From NCBI GenBank assembly GCA_024710005.1, contig JANJVQ010000026.1:1-62395 (forward strand): DNA of 62,395 bases, in the 5' to 3' direction. A program made the position numbers and the translations under genes. Source of the DNA: Paludibacter sp. (GTDB lineage: Bacteria > Bacteroidota > Bacteroidia > Bacteroidales > Paludibacteraceae). Below are positions 54,574-62,395 of the stretch, in pieces (position 1 is the stretch's first letter; each line of letters starts with the position of its first letter). The notes beneath the pieces were generated by a model. It did no database searches. It saw only the letters and a program-made list of their open reading frames with translations, and was not told the origin of the DNA.

Positions 54574-55405
54574 TCCGTTCAGCTTTTATCCTGGTGTGCA
54601 AAAATATGGAAGCAGAATGGATAAACTTTTCGGTCGACTCGGTGGTAAAATAACTCGTCACACCATTCTTTGTACATTTCGCATCCATCTCCGGATGTCG
54701 CTCCAGATAAGATTTCAAACTGCGGGCAACAATTTCTCCCTGTGAGATGATTTTGATACGTGTAGGCAAGTAACGGCGAATGGTCGGCACAATCAGCGGA
54801 TAATGGGTGCATCCCAGGATGATGCTGTCGATTTGAGCATCTTTCTTTAACAGACTCCGGATGTTTTGTTGCACAAAATACGCGGCGCCTTCAGAAAGAT
54901 GTTCGTTGTTTTCAATCAAAGGCACCCACATCGGACAGGCTTCGGTGGTTATCCTGATATCCGGAAAAATCTTGTGAGCCTCAATGGGATAGGAGTCCGA
55001 CTGCACGGTCCCCGGGGTGGCAAAGATACCGACATGCTTTGTTTGGGTAACCTGATCAAGCATTTCCACAGTCGGGCGAATCACGCCCAACACCCTCCTG
55101 CCCGGATCAATACGCGGTAAATCATTTTGCTGAATACTGCGCAAAGCCTTCGCTGAAGCAGTGTTGCAGGCCAGTATCACGAGGTGACAGCCCATTTCAA
55201 ATAATTTGTTGACACATTCGAGGGTATATTGATACACCACATCAAAAGAACGGGTGCCATAGGGAGTGCGGGCATTGTCGCCTAAGTAAATATAATCGTA
55301 TCCCGGCATCACTTTCCGGATTTCCTCCAGAATGGTGAGTCCTCCGTAACCGGAATCAAATATGCCTATGGGTCCGGGTTTAATTGCTTCGTTAGATGGT
55401 TTCAT
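54563..55405 (-). CDS. murI: Glutamate racemase
   Basis: This 280-residue racemase has catalytic cysteines Cys80 (LACNTAS) and Cys199 (GCTHYPL) and the GIFDSGYGGLT and YLGDNARTPYG motifs. It supplies D-glutamate for peptidoglycan. It begins directly after the nadK stop codon (adjacent bases), so the two are co-transcribed, nadK first. The 3' end overlaps the AraC-type gene on the other strand. Confidence 0.95.
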   Translation of the reverse strand: MKPSNEAIKPGPIGIFDSGYGGLTILEEIRKVMPGYDYIYLGDNARTPYGTRSFDVVYQYTLECVNKLFEMGCHLVILACNTASAKALRSIQQNDLPRIDPGRRVLGVIRPTVEMLDQVTQTKHVGIFATPGTVQSDSYPIEAHKIFPDIRITTEACPMWVPLIENNEHLSEGAAYFVQQNIRSLLKKDAQIDSIILGCTHYPLIVPTIRRYLPTRIKIISQGEIVARSLKSYLERHPEMDAKCTKNGVTSYFTTESTEKFIHSASIFLHTRIKAERISL

Positions 55406-56278
55406 TTAATTGCGCTTGTCAAGTCCCCACATCAGTTTACTTTTCAACGAATCGAAAAAGGTATGATTCAGTTGTTTGGCGACCCTGATTTTATAGTCGG
55501 CCTTCGAAATGCGAATTCTCACCTCCTGCTCAAGGACCAATGTACGTCCGTCCATTGTTACCAGATAACAACCATTCCGGCTGAAAACTTCCAGGTCGAT
55601 GACCCAGTCATCCGGAACAACCAGAGGCCTAACCGTCAGGCTATGTGAAGCAATCGGTGAAAGAATGATATTTTGCGCCTGTGGCACCATCAGAGGTCCG
55701 CCCACGCTCATCGAATAAGCAGTTGAACCGGTTGGCGTAGCAACAATCAGCCCATCGGCATGATAAGAATGAATGGCCTCACCATTCAGGTAAGTATTGA
55801 TGCTAATCATCGAGGAACTGTCCTGTTTCAATACCGAAACCTCATTCAGCACAAAGGGATAATCTACGACACTGCCATCCGAAAAATCCACTCTCAACAA
55901 GGTACGCTCTTCAATATTAATCTGATTATGCATGATGGCATCCAGCGCTTTTTCCACGGCATCAACCGGAACATCAGCCAAAAAACCCAATCTCCCGGTG
56001 TTAATTCCCATAATTGGTATGTTTTTTGAACCGATACGTGCCGCGGTACTCAGGAAGGTCCCGTCACCACCGATACTCAACGCGATATCTGCATGAAAAT
56101 CATCATCAGTAATCAGCAGTTGTTGGTCGGGCTGAACAACGGAATGCTCCGTACAATAGGTGTACAGTTCTTTGTCAAGCAACAGAGCAACTTTCCGGGT
56201 ATTGAAATAACCGAATATTATTTCCATGATATTCAGTACGGTCGGACGAAAAGTGTTTCCAAAAATGGCTATGGTCAT
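55406..56278 (-). CDS. nadK: NAD kinase
   Basis: This 290-residue ATP-NAD kinase has the GGDGTFL motif (70-75) and the NTGRLGFLADV and TPTGSTAYSMSVGGP motifs. It phosphorylates NAD to NADP in the cytoplasm. It is the first gene of a nadK-murI pair, divergent from pdxJ. Confidence 0.96.
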   Translation of the reverse strand: MTIAIFGNTFRPTVLNIMEIIFGYFNTRKVALLLDKELYTYCTEHSVVQPDQQLLITDDDFHADIALSIGGDGTFLSTAARIGSKNIPIMGINTGRLGFLADVPVDAVEKALDAIMHNQINIEERTLLRVDFSDGSVVDYPFVLNEVSVLKQDSSSMISINTYLNGEAIHSYHADGLIVATPTGSTAYSMSVGGPLMVPQAQNIILSPIASHSLTVRPLVVPDDWVIDLEVFSRNGCYLVTMDGRTLVLEQEVRIRISKADYKIRVAKQLNHTFFDSLKSKLMWGLDKRN

Positions 56279-56303
56279 ATTTTTTTTGTTCGCTTTTTTC
56301 GCT

Positions 56304-56311
56304 TATTTTTG
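56304..56311 (+). promoter_or_regulatory. Minus-7 element for the pdxJ-exbB-exbD-tonB cluster
   Basis: TATTTTTG fits TAnnTTTG, with TTTG (56285-56288) 15 bp upstream. It would give a leader of about 65 nt before pdxJ at 56382. Confidence 0.5.
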
Positions 56312-56381
56312 TGCATCATAAACGCGATACAGCAATGCAAAGGAAATACAATAATATCGAATTTGCAAATTTTTAAACCGA

Positions 56382-57095
56382 ATGACAAAACTTAGTGTAA
56401 ACATCAATAAAGTTGCCACCATCCGCAATGCAAGGGGTGGTAATATCCCTGATATCTGCCAGGTTGCTTTAGACTGCGAACGGTTTGGCGCTCATGGCAT
56501 TACAGTCCACCCACGACCGGACGAAAGACATATCCGCTATCAGGATGTAAGAGACCTAAAACCCATTCTTACTACTGAATTTAACATCGAAGGCTATCCT
56601 TCTGCCGACTTTCTGAAGCTGGTAAAGTCGGTAAAACCGCATCAGGTAACCTTAGTTCCTGATCCTCCCGGAGCGCTGACTTCCAATGCCGGCTGGGATA
56701 CCATTCAACATCAGGGCTTTCTGAAAGAAATTATTACTGATTTAAAACAAGCCGGCATCCGGGTGTCAATTTTTATTGATACGGATATCAGAAACATTGA
56801 ATCTGCTGCAACAACGGGAGCCGACAGGGTTGAGTTGTATACCGAGCCTTATGCTTCCGACTACCTGATTAACAGGGAAAAAGCAATCGCCCCTTTCATC
56901 AGGGCAGCCGAATGTGCCAGGGCTTGCGGACTCGGACTGAACGCCGGACACGATTTAAGTCTGGTGAATCTGAAATACCTGATTGAACACATTCCGTGGA
57001 TTGACGAGGTATCCATCGGACATGCGCTGATATCCGATGCACTGTATTTCGGACTGGAAGAAACCATCAAAAAATATCAAGATCAACTTAAATAA
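56382..57095 (+). CDS. pdxJ: Pyridoxine 5'-phosphate synthase
   Basis: This 237-residue PdxJ TIM barrel has the [17 protein letters not shown] start, [13 protein letters not shown] catalytic region, ELYTEPYA and [14 protein letters not shown] phosphate-binding segment and [13 protein letters not shown] end. It condenses 1-deoxyxylulose 5-phosphate with the PdxA product to make vitamin B6. It is followed 18 bp later by exbB, a gene order seen in other Bacteroidales. Confidence 0.96.
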   Translation: MTKLSVNINKVATIRNARGGNIPDICQVALDCERFGAHGITVHPRPDERHIRYQDVRDLKPILTTEFNIEGYPSADFLKLVKSVKPHQVTLVPDPPGALTSNAGWDTIQHQGFLKEIITDLKQAGIRVSIFIDTDIRNIESAATTGADRVELYTEPYASDYLINREKAIAPFIRAAECARACGLGLNAGHDLSLVNLKYLIEHIPWIDEVSIGHALISDALYFGLEETIKKYQDQLK

Positions 57096-57113
57096 CAACA
57101 ACATCTATTAAAA

Positions 57114-57809
57114 ATGAATAATTTAATGCTTATTTTGCTTCAGACTAACCTGGTGGAAGAACCCATGGTAGCAGCAACAACAACGAGTAAAATGAATTTG
57201 TGGACAATGGCAACCTATGGCGGTCCGATTATGATTATCTTAGCCATTATGCTTGCCTTTGCCATCTACATGTTCATCGAACGTTTAATCACACTTAAGC
57301 AGGCGTTGGAAGAAGACAAATCGTTCATGAACCGCATCCGCGATTATATCTACGACGGGAAAATCGATGCCGCTCAAAAACTTTGCCGGGAAACCAACAA
57401 CCCCATTGCCAGGATGGTTGAGAAAGGTATCAGTCGACTGGGTCGCCCCATGAATGATGTGTTGGTCGCCATTGAGAACGTGGGTAATCTCGAAATTGCC
57501 AACCTCGAAAAAGGATTGGTAATCATGGCTTCTATCTCGGGAGGCGCACCGATGTTGGGTTTCCTCGGAACGGTAACGGGTATGGTGACGACTTTCTACA
57601 ACATGTCGCTCAACAACACCGGAACCATTCAGCTGGCCGACTTATCGCAGGGTATGTATCAGGCCATGGTGACGACCATCGCCGGTCTGATCGTGGGTAT
57701 CATCGCCTATTTCGGCTATAATTATCTTGTTTCCAGGGTCGACTCGGTGGTTCGCAAGTTAGAAGCCAGAACGATGGAGTTCCTGGACTTGTTGAATGAA
57801 CCGGCGTAG
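57114..57809 (+). CDS. exbB: ExbB/TolQ-type proton channel subunit
   Basis: This 231-residue protein has three predicted membrane helices (about 35-55, 135-155, 180-205) and the MotA/TolQ/ExbB signature GLVIMASISGGAPMLGFLGTVTGMV. With ExbD it forms the inner-membrane proton channel that energises TonB. A perfect heptamer tandem array (TAGTGGT three times) lies between it and exbD. Confidence 0.93.
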   Translation: MNNLMLILLQTNLVEEPMVAATTTSKMNLWTMATYGGPIMIILAIMLAFAIYMFIERLITLKQALEEDKSFMNRIRDYIYDGKIDAAQKLCRETNNPIARMVEKGISRLGRPMNDVLVAIENVGNLEIANLEKGLVIMASISGGAPMLGFLGTVTGMVTTFYNMSLNNTGTIQLADLSQGMYQAMVTTIAGLIVGIIAYFGYNYLVSRVDSVVRKLEARTMEFLDLLNEPA

Positions 57810-57811
57810 AA

Positions 57812-57832
57812 TAGTGGTTAGTGGTTAGTGGT
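57812..57832. repeat. Heptamer tandem TAGTGGT, three copies
   Basis: Three perfect 7-bp units fill the 5' part of the 49-bp exbB-exbD gap, followed by a degenerate TAATTGT. The period equals that of the GCGGARA and TAGACTG arrays. At 29037-29046 the same AGTGGTT unit is joined in phase to GCGGAA heptamers, so these appear to be one family. Confidence 0.7.
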
Positions 57833-57858
57833 TAATTGTAAAATCGTAAATAAAAAAT

Positions 57859-58275
57859 ATGGCTTTAAAGAAGAGAATAAAGGTTGAAGCTGGTTTCTCG
57901 ATGTCGTCGATGACAGACATCATCTTCCTGCTGTTGCTGTTTTTCATCATGGCATCGACTATGTCGTCGCCCAATGACATCAAACTCAACTTACCGGAAA
58001 GCAGGGCGACTTCATCGACCCGCTCGGTGGTTGCCAAGGTCTCCATCGACGGTAACGGCCGGTATTTTGTAGCCAAAGGCACAGCCCGCCCGACCCAGAT
58101 TGCACCGGAAATGCTCGAATCCTACATCATGGATCTGGTGGCACAGGATTCCACCACCTACATCGCCTTGCATGCCGACCAGCAAATCGCCTACAAGGAG
58201 GTGGTCAGGGTATTAGACATTGCCAATCAGCATAAACTTAAATTGGTTGTAGCTACCAAAGCATCAGGCAAATAA
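57859..58275 (+). CDS. exbD: ExbD/TolR-type subunit
   Basis: This 138-residue protein has one N-terminal membrane helix bearing the proton-relay aspartate (SMTDIIFLLLLFFIM) and a periplasmic ExbD/TolR domain. It couples proton flow to TonB. It ends 1 bp before the TonB-like gene and follows exbB. Confidence 0.93.
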   Translation: MALKKRIKVEAGFSMSSMTDIIFLLLLFFIMASTMSSPNDIKLNLPESRATSSTRSVVAKVSIDGNGRYFVAKGTARPTQIAPEMLESYIMDLVAQDSTTYIALHADQQIAYKEVVRVLDIANQHKLKLVVATKASGK

Positions 58276-58276
58276 G

Positions 58277-59014
58277 ATGAACGCGCTCAGAAACGATAAA
58301 AAAATGAAGAAGTCCGAATTATATGCTTACATCGGAACAGCCATCAGCGTGATTATCATCCTGCTCATCCTGTTCTTTGTCATGTTACCCGGATTGAAGA
58401 ACACCGAGGACGGCGGAATCATGATTAGCTTCGGAGACGCTTTTGATGGCGGTGGCGCCGTGGAAACTCCATCCCAGAGTGCCCAACAGTCATCCCCTCC
58501 CAAAGCAGAGGTAAAGGAGGAACTGCTCACGCAAAAAGACAAATCGGTGGCCATTCCCGAAACCAAAAAGAAACCGGATACCCGTCCTTCCCAAACCGAC
58601 GACCGCCTGAAGAAAGAACAACAGGCAAGTCAACAGGCCGAGGACTTAATCGGCGGCACTTTTGGTTCAGGCACCGGCACGGGAAGCGGACAAACTACCG
58701 GTTCCGAAACCGCCGGCAACCCGGTAGGAAGTGGGAATCAACATGGCAATTCCTGGTCACTGAGTGGCAGAGACTTATTGGGAGATATGCCAAGACCAAA
58801 TTACAATCAAAATATTGAAGGACAAATTACGGTGGAAATCCGGGTAGATGCAAGTGGAAATGTTACTTCGGCCAGAGTTATACCTAAAACAACTATCTCT
58901 GATCAGACCTTACGCAATGCGGCAGAAAAAGCAGCCTACAAAACAAAATTTTCATCTGGGAGTGGAATATCTACGGGTAAAATTATATATAATTTCAGAT
59001 TTAAAACTCAATAG
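58277..59014 (+). CDS. TonB-like energy transducer
   Basis: This 245-residue protein has one N-terminal membrane helix (about 15-37) and a long Pro/Lys/Gly-rich linker (KPDTRPSQTDDRLKKEQQ, then Gly/Ser/Thr runs). The C-terminal TonB-type domain (about 165-245) carries GQITVEIRVDASGNVTSARV. It links ExbBD in the inner membrane to TonB-dependent outer-membrane receptors. Translation may begin at 58277 or at Met10 (58304), as the first nine residues are weakly conserved. The gene completes the exbB-exbD-tonB set. Confidence 0.9.
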   Translation: MNALRNDKKMKKSELYAYIGTAISVIIILLILFFVMLPGLKNTEDGGIMISFGDAFDGGGAVETPSQSAQQSSPPKAEVKEELLTQKDKSVAIPETKKKPDTRPSQTDDRLKKEQQASQQAEDLIGGTFGSGTGTGSGQTTGSETAGNPVGSGNQHGNSWSLSGRDLLGDMPRPNYNQNIEGQITVEIRVDASGNVTSARVIPKTTISDQTLRNAAEKAAYKTKFSSGSGISTGKIIYNFRFKTQ

Positions 59015-59073
59015 TAAAAGGAATAAAAATTTTATTCGAAGAACAATTGCATAAAATCTAAAATGAAGTAATC

Positions 59074-59616
59074 ATGCGAATCCTACTATTTTTAGCTGAA
59101 GGTTTCGAGGAAATTGAAGCTGTTGCCCCAATTGATGTTTTTCGCAGGGCGGGTATTGATGTTACAACTGTATCTGTATCGGATAAACTGACTGTAACAG
59201 GTGCTCATGGTATTGGTGTAAACGCGGATGTAATCTTCGAAAAAGCCGACTTATCTGGTGATTTTCTGATTTACCTGCCCGGGGGAATGCCCGGCACTAC
59301 CAACTTAGACAACCACACCGGATTGAAGAAACTGATTGAAAAACAAGCTGCCAAAGGCGCTACCATTGCTGCCATTTGTGCTGCTCCTTCTATCCTGGGG
59401 AAAATGGGCTTACTCAAACAAAAGGAAGCCATTTGTTATCCCGGCTTCGAATCATTTCTGACCGACGCAAAAATATCATCATCCACCATCGTAAAATCAG
59501 GAAACATACTTACCGCCAAAGGACCGGGCGTGGCCATTCCTTTCGCGTTGAAAATTGTGGAAGAATTAAAAGGGAAAGACACCGCGCAGCAGGTTGCTAA
59601 CGGAATGATATTGTAG
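59074..59616 (+). CDS. DJ-1/PfpI family protein (YajL/ThiJ-like)
   Basis: This 180-residue single-domain protein has the DJ-1 start FLAEGFEEIEAVAPIDVFRRAG, with the acidic residue near 15, and the nucleophile-elbow cysteine in AAICAAPSILG. Members act as deglycase-like or stress chaperone proteins; the substrate is uncertain. It follows the TonB-like gene by 59 bp and overlaps the convergent meaB 3' end by 20 bp. Confidence 0.93.
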   Translation: MRILLFLAEGFEEIEAVAPIDVFRRAGIDVTTVSVSDKLTVTGAHGIGVNADVIFEKADLSGDFLIYLPGGMPGTTNLDNHTGLKKLIEKQAAKGATIAAICAAPSILGKMGLLKQKEAICYPGFESFLTDAKISSSTIVKSGNILTAKGPGVAIPFALKIVEELKGKDTAQQVANGMIL

Positions 59617-60703
59617 CATATTTATCCAATAACAATTTTGCGCCGGTAAAAGAACTGATTTCATTGGAAAGCACCCGTTTTTCTGTTTCGTCAATCAGTT
59701 GCTGAATTACAGGATGCTGATAAAACCCGTTTTTCAACTGTTCATTGATAGTCTCATACATCCAGTATTTCGATTGCTGATTTCTTTTGGTGTCGAAGTA
59801 CTGGTTTTGTTTTGTTAATTCAGTATAACGCAACACCATTTCCCAGATTTCAGCAATGCCGGTATTTTCAATCGAAGAGCAGGGAATTACTTCCGGGCTC
59901 CATCCTGAACCTGTTTCAGGAAACAAACGCAAGGCATTCTGATATTGCGTCTTAGCCACCATGGCCTTATCCACATTGGTACCATCGCATTTATTGATGG
60001 CAATTCCATCCGCCATTTCCATGATACCCCTTTTGATACCCTGTAACTCATCGCCCGTTCCTGCCAACTGAAGTAATAGAAAAAAATCTACCATGGAATG
60101 TACCGCCGTTTCCGACTGCCCCACCCCTACCGTTTCAACAAATATCGTATCAAAACCGGCTGCCTCGCACAAGATGATGCTTTCGCGGGTTTTACGGGCC
60201 ACACCACCCAAAGAGCCTGCCGACGGCGAAGGACGAATAAAGGCATTCGGCGCTACCGACAGCTCCTCCATCCTGGTCTTATCTCCCAAAATACTGCCCT
60301 TGGTACGCTCACTGCTGGGGTCAATGGCTAATACAGCAAGCTTGTGCGAGTTACGCACCAGATACATGCCCAGGGCTTCAATAAAAGTACTCTTTCCTGC
60401 ACCGGGCACCCCGGTTATTCCCAAACGAATGGAATTACCTGTATAAGGCAAACATTTTTCAATCACCTGTTGCGCCACCTGCTGATGTCCGGGTAAGGAA
60501 CTTTCGACTAAGGTAACTGCCTGACTCAGCACGGCAATATCCCCTTTCAGAATACCCTCAACATATTCATCGACCGTAAACTGACGACGCTTAGCTTTGG
60601 TTTTCCGGTAAGGATTTACCGTTGGCGCCCCGTTAACCCCTTCGTTGACAGTCAACCCCTTGTATGCAGGGTCATTTTCAGGATGCTTGTGATGCTTGTC
60701 CAT
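59597..60703 (-). CDS. meaB: Methylmalonyl-CoA mutase chaperone GTPase
   Basis: This 368-residue G3E-family GTPase (MeaB/ArgK) has P-loop GVPGAGKST (98-106), the FVETVGVGQSE switch segment and the INKCDG nucleotide specificity motif. It protects and reloads adenosylcobalamin-dependent methylmalonyl-CoA mutase in propionate metabolism. The mutase genes are not in the window. It has a His/Lys-rich N-terminal tail (MDKHHKHPE). The DUF1573 gene precedes it by 8 bp on the same strand. Confidence 0.95.
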   Translation of the reverse strand: MDKHHKHPENDPAYKGLTVNEGVNGAPTVNPYRKTKAKRRQFTVDEYVEGILKGDIAVLSQAVTLVESSLPGHQQVAQQVIEKCLPYTGNSIRLGITGVPGAGKSTFIEALGMYLVRNSHKLAVLAIDPSSERTKGSILGDKTRMEELSVAPNAFIRPSPSAGSLGGVARKTRESIILCEAAGFDTIFVETVGVGQSETAVHSMVDFFLLLQLAGTGDELQGIKRGIMEMADGIAINKCDGTNVDKAMVAKTQYQNALRLFPETGSGWSPEVIPCSSIENTGIAEIWEMVLRYTELTKQNQYFDTKRNQQSKYWMYETINEQLKNGFYQHPVIQQLIDETEKRVLSNEISSFTGAKLLLDKYATISFR

Positions 60704-60711
60704 GCAGGATT

Positions 60712-61104
60712 TTATCTTTCTACAGCAGGTTTGGGAATCACATCACCCTTGATGGTGAGTAGCACGGGTTGGCTGCCCGCATTGCTGAATACAGAAATAG
60801 ATTTGATGAAAGTTCCCGGACGGTTGGCAGGATTATAGGCTGCTGTTACATTACCTGTTTTACCCGGCAAAATAGGTTCTTTCGTCCAGGATGGTGTAGT
60901 ACAACCACAGGATGCCTGTACCCTGTTGATTACGAGCGGGGCATCACCGGTATTTTTTAAGGTGAATACAACAGTGGCGATACCATCCTTTTCCTTGATT
61001 TTACCAAAATCGTGTGTTGATTTTTCAAATGAAATAATGGGTGTTTGAGCAAACAAAGCGCTTGAGAGGATAAATCCGAAAAGGATAAGACTTAACTTTT
61101 TCAT
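60712..61104 (-). CDS. DUF1573 domain secreted protein
   Basis: This 130-residue protein has a signal peptide (MKKLSLILFGFILSSALFAQ). A longer frame from 61125 adds seven residues before the signal and is disfavoured. The DUF1573 Ig-like fold is recognised by HDFGKIKE, FTLKNTGDAPLVINRVQASCGCTTP with its CGC, and PGKTGNVTAAYNP. It is a periplasmic or surface protein of unknown role. It is probably co-transcribed with meaB. Confidence 0.9.
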   Translation of the reverse strand: MKKLSLILFGFILSSALFAQTPIISFEKSTHDFGKIKEKDGIATVVFTLKNTGDAPLVINRVQASCGCTTPSWTKEPILPGKTGNVTAAYNPANRPGTFIKSISVFSNAGSQPVLLTIKGDVIPKPAVER

Positions 61105-61141
61105 ATATTTTATATCTTTAAACATTTTAATTCTTTAATAA

Positions 61142-61174
61142 TTAACCATATAAGTCATATAAGAAACATATAAG
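61142..61174. repeat. Second copy of the 33-bp ATATAAG unit
   Basis: This stretch matches the left arm of the 31847-31963 inverted repeat at 32 of 33 positions. It lies upstream of the DUF1573 gene and has no inverted partner within 150 bp, though a T-run follows the unit. It shows that the unit is dispersed. Confidence 0.85.
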
Positions 61175-61331
61175 CTTTTTTACAATAAATCTTTTAAGTT
61201 TAAAAACAAGGTTAAGATCATATCATAATTCCTGTTTTCTAATGTGACTAATGTGGTTTAGTCCCGCAAAGTTAGAAAAATATTCACGGATTAAATGAAA
61301 ACAATCATTAATTGATTTAAAAAACATGCAA

Positions 61332-62099
61332 TTATCGTACAAAAACCAATTTGTCTTTAGAAGATAATTGCTCATTAAACCAGTATCCGCCATCATTGAA
61401 GCCTTTGAGGTCTTCTTCGCTTTCAATCCGGTTCTGAATAACATAACGCGCCATCAACCCCCTGGCTTTTTTGGTATAAATTACGATTTGCTTCAACTTA
61501 TCATGCTGGTATTCAAAAAACTCCACATGAATCATGCGCATTTTACTGCTTTTCAGGTCGATTACCTTCGCATATTCTGAAGAGGCCAGGTTCAGCAATA
61601 TGGGAGGTTCTCCGGAAACTTTCAGGTCATCGGCAACACTTTCCGTCACTTTCTTTCTCCAAAAAGGATACAAATCTTTTCCTGCATGATTATGCAATTT
61701 TGTACTCACATCCAAGCGGTATGGCTGAATCAGATCCAGGGGCTTCAGTATCCCGTACAAACCGGAGAAAAGTCTCAGGTGCTGCTGCATATAATCGATT
61801 TCCTCAGGCGATAAGGCAGGAGCATCTAATCCGCGATACACTTCTCCATCGAAAACAAAAACGGACTGTTTGGCATTGTCGGGTGTAAAAGGCAGTTGCC
61901 AGCGGATGTAGCGGTCTAAATTGAGGTGCGTCAACTGTACATTAATTTCCAGCAAACGGGTAATCTCCTGTTGCGTAAGCTGCCGCATCAGTTCAACAAG
62001 TTCACTCGCCTCATCCAGAAACCGCGGAATGCTGTACTTCGGTGTTACTACCTGCTTGTTGAAGTTTTGGATTTTTGCCGGGGATAGTAAAATAATCAT
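61332..62099 (-). CDS. yaaA: YaaA family protein (peroxide stress/iron control)
   Basis: This 255-residue UPF0246/YaaA protein has the MIILLSPAK start, LFSGLYGILKPLDLIQPYRLDV and the late KKARGLMARYVIQNRI segment. E. coli YaaA lowers free iron during hydrogen peroxide stress and binds DNA. There is no signal peptide. It is a lone leftward gene at the right end of the window. Confidence 0.93.
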   Translation of the reverse strand: MIILLSPAKIQNFNKQVVTPKYSIPRFLDEASELVELMRQLTQQEITRLLEINVQLTHLNLDRYIRWQLPFTPDNAKQSVFVFDGEVYRGLDAPALSPEEIDYMQQHLRLFSGLYGILKPLDLIQPYRLDVSTKLHNHAGKDLYPFWRKKVTESVADDLKVSGEPPILLNLASSEYAKVIDLKSSKMRMIHVEFFEYQHDKLKQIVIYTKKARGLMARYVIQNRIESEEDLKGFNDGGYWFNEQLSSKDKLVFVR

Positions 62100-62341
62100 G
62101 TGATATATTCTGATCTATTTGAAAATATTTATACGTTACTTAACCTGATTTCTCACTTCGGAATGACAATCAATTAGTTATTTATTTTTCGCAAGTTAAA
62201 ACATATCAGACTTTTAGCATTTGCATACTCTTGATAGATTTCAAGCAATTGATTATGTATGCTTTAACAAAACCTTATTTACACCTTATTTTCTTACTAA
62301 ACAACCTTAGTAGTAAAGATTATATTCACATGCCTCCTCTG

Positions 62342-62388
62342 ACCTTATTACCTTATTTCAGAAAATTATTAAAACAAGGTAATAAGGT
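62342..62388. repeat. ACCTTATT repeat and inverted pair at the window end
   Basis: ACCTTATT occurs at 62272, 62283, 62342 and 62350. The 13-bp arm at 62342-62354 is exactly reverse-complemented at 62376-62388 around a 21-nt spacer. The remaining 62100-62341 holds no gene that can be supported. The structure may be a terminator for a gene beyond the window. Confidence 0.6.
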
Positions 62389-62395
62389 TAGGTTC

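Overview
The window looks like chromosome from a member of the Bacteroidales (phylum Bacteroidota). Supporting signs are TAnnTTTG minus-7 promoter elements with no purine-rich Shine-Dalgarno sites, a tmRNA whose tag reads GETNYALAA, a MurF-alanine racemase fusion, an HU-HIG type DNA-binding protein, and families largely confined to this phylum (DUF4270, DUF4837, DUF6427-like). The genus cannot be fixed from sequence alone. No rRNA operon, CRISPR array or intact transposon is visible.

Layout. 1-9561 is a leftward, AT-rich catabolic block. It encodes a RhaT-family transporter, an enolase-superfamily enzyme, an aldehyde dehydrogenase, a KDPG-type aldolase, a KDG-type kinase, a small secreted helical protein and a secreted GH2 beta-galactosidase. 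It lies between the 5' end of an IS66-like gene (1-72) and the 3' end of a tRNA(CAU) gene (9922-9996), so it may be an acquired cassette. The enzyme set matches oxidation, cycloisomerisation, phosphorylation and aldol cleavage of a sugar such as 3,6-anhydro-D-galactose. 10094-22209 is housekeeping: HAD phosphatase, RibF, Dcp, membrane proteins, two amidases, DUF4837 lipoprotein, PdxA and PheS. 22347-31843 carries small conserved genes and a glycogen module (branching enzyme, GT3-type glycogen synthase, glucan phosphorylase), interrupted by a truncated EamA transporter and a DUF4143-type ATPase.

31967-42804 holds Tgt, an overlapping panC-panD-hisH operon, an orphan GT5 half-domain protein, a DUF4270 lipoprotein, ribosomal protein S1, an endonuclease/exonuclease/phosphatase protein, a MATE exporter and a VOC protein. 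42808-46550 is a small accessory island upstream of the tmRNA gene: a truncated VOC gene at the breakpoint, an SGNH hydrolase, an N-terminally eroded ORF6N protein, a BamE-like lipoprotein, a small membrane protein and a second DUF4143-type ATPase. 46696-62099 is core again: ssrA, acyl-CoA synthetase, UspA, MurF-Alr, HU, an AraC-type membrane regulator, MurI, NadK, PdxJ-ExbB-ExbD-TonB, DJ-1/PfpI, MeaB, DUF1573 and YaaA.

Intergenic spaces are rich in repeats. Degenerate heptanucleotide arrays related to GCGGARA occur at six loci, often as inverted pairs just after stop codons, and in two places they run into the 3' ends of reading frames. A 33-bp ATATAAG-rich unit occurs as a perfect inverted pair and again 29 kb away. 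A 22-bp tandem array ending in an inverted copy follows the HU gene, and a 119-bp hairpin element with perfect 20-bp arms separates two convergent genes. These repeats, the anhydrosugar-like cassette and the orphan GT5 half-domain are the least explained parts of the window.
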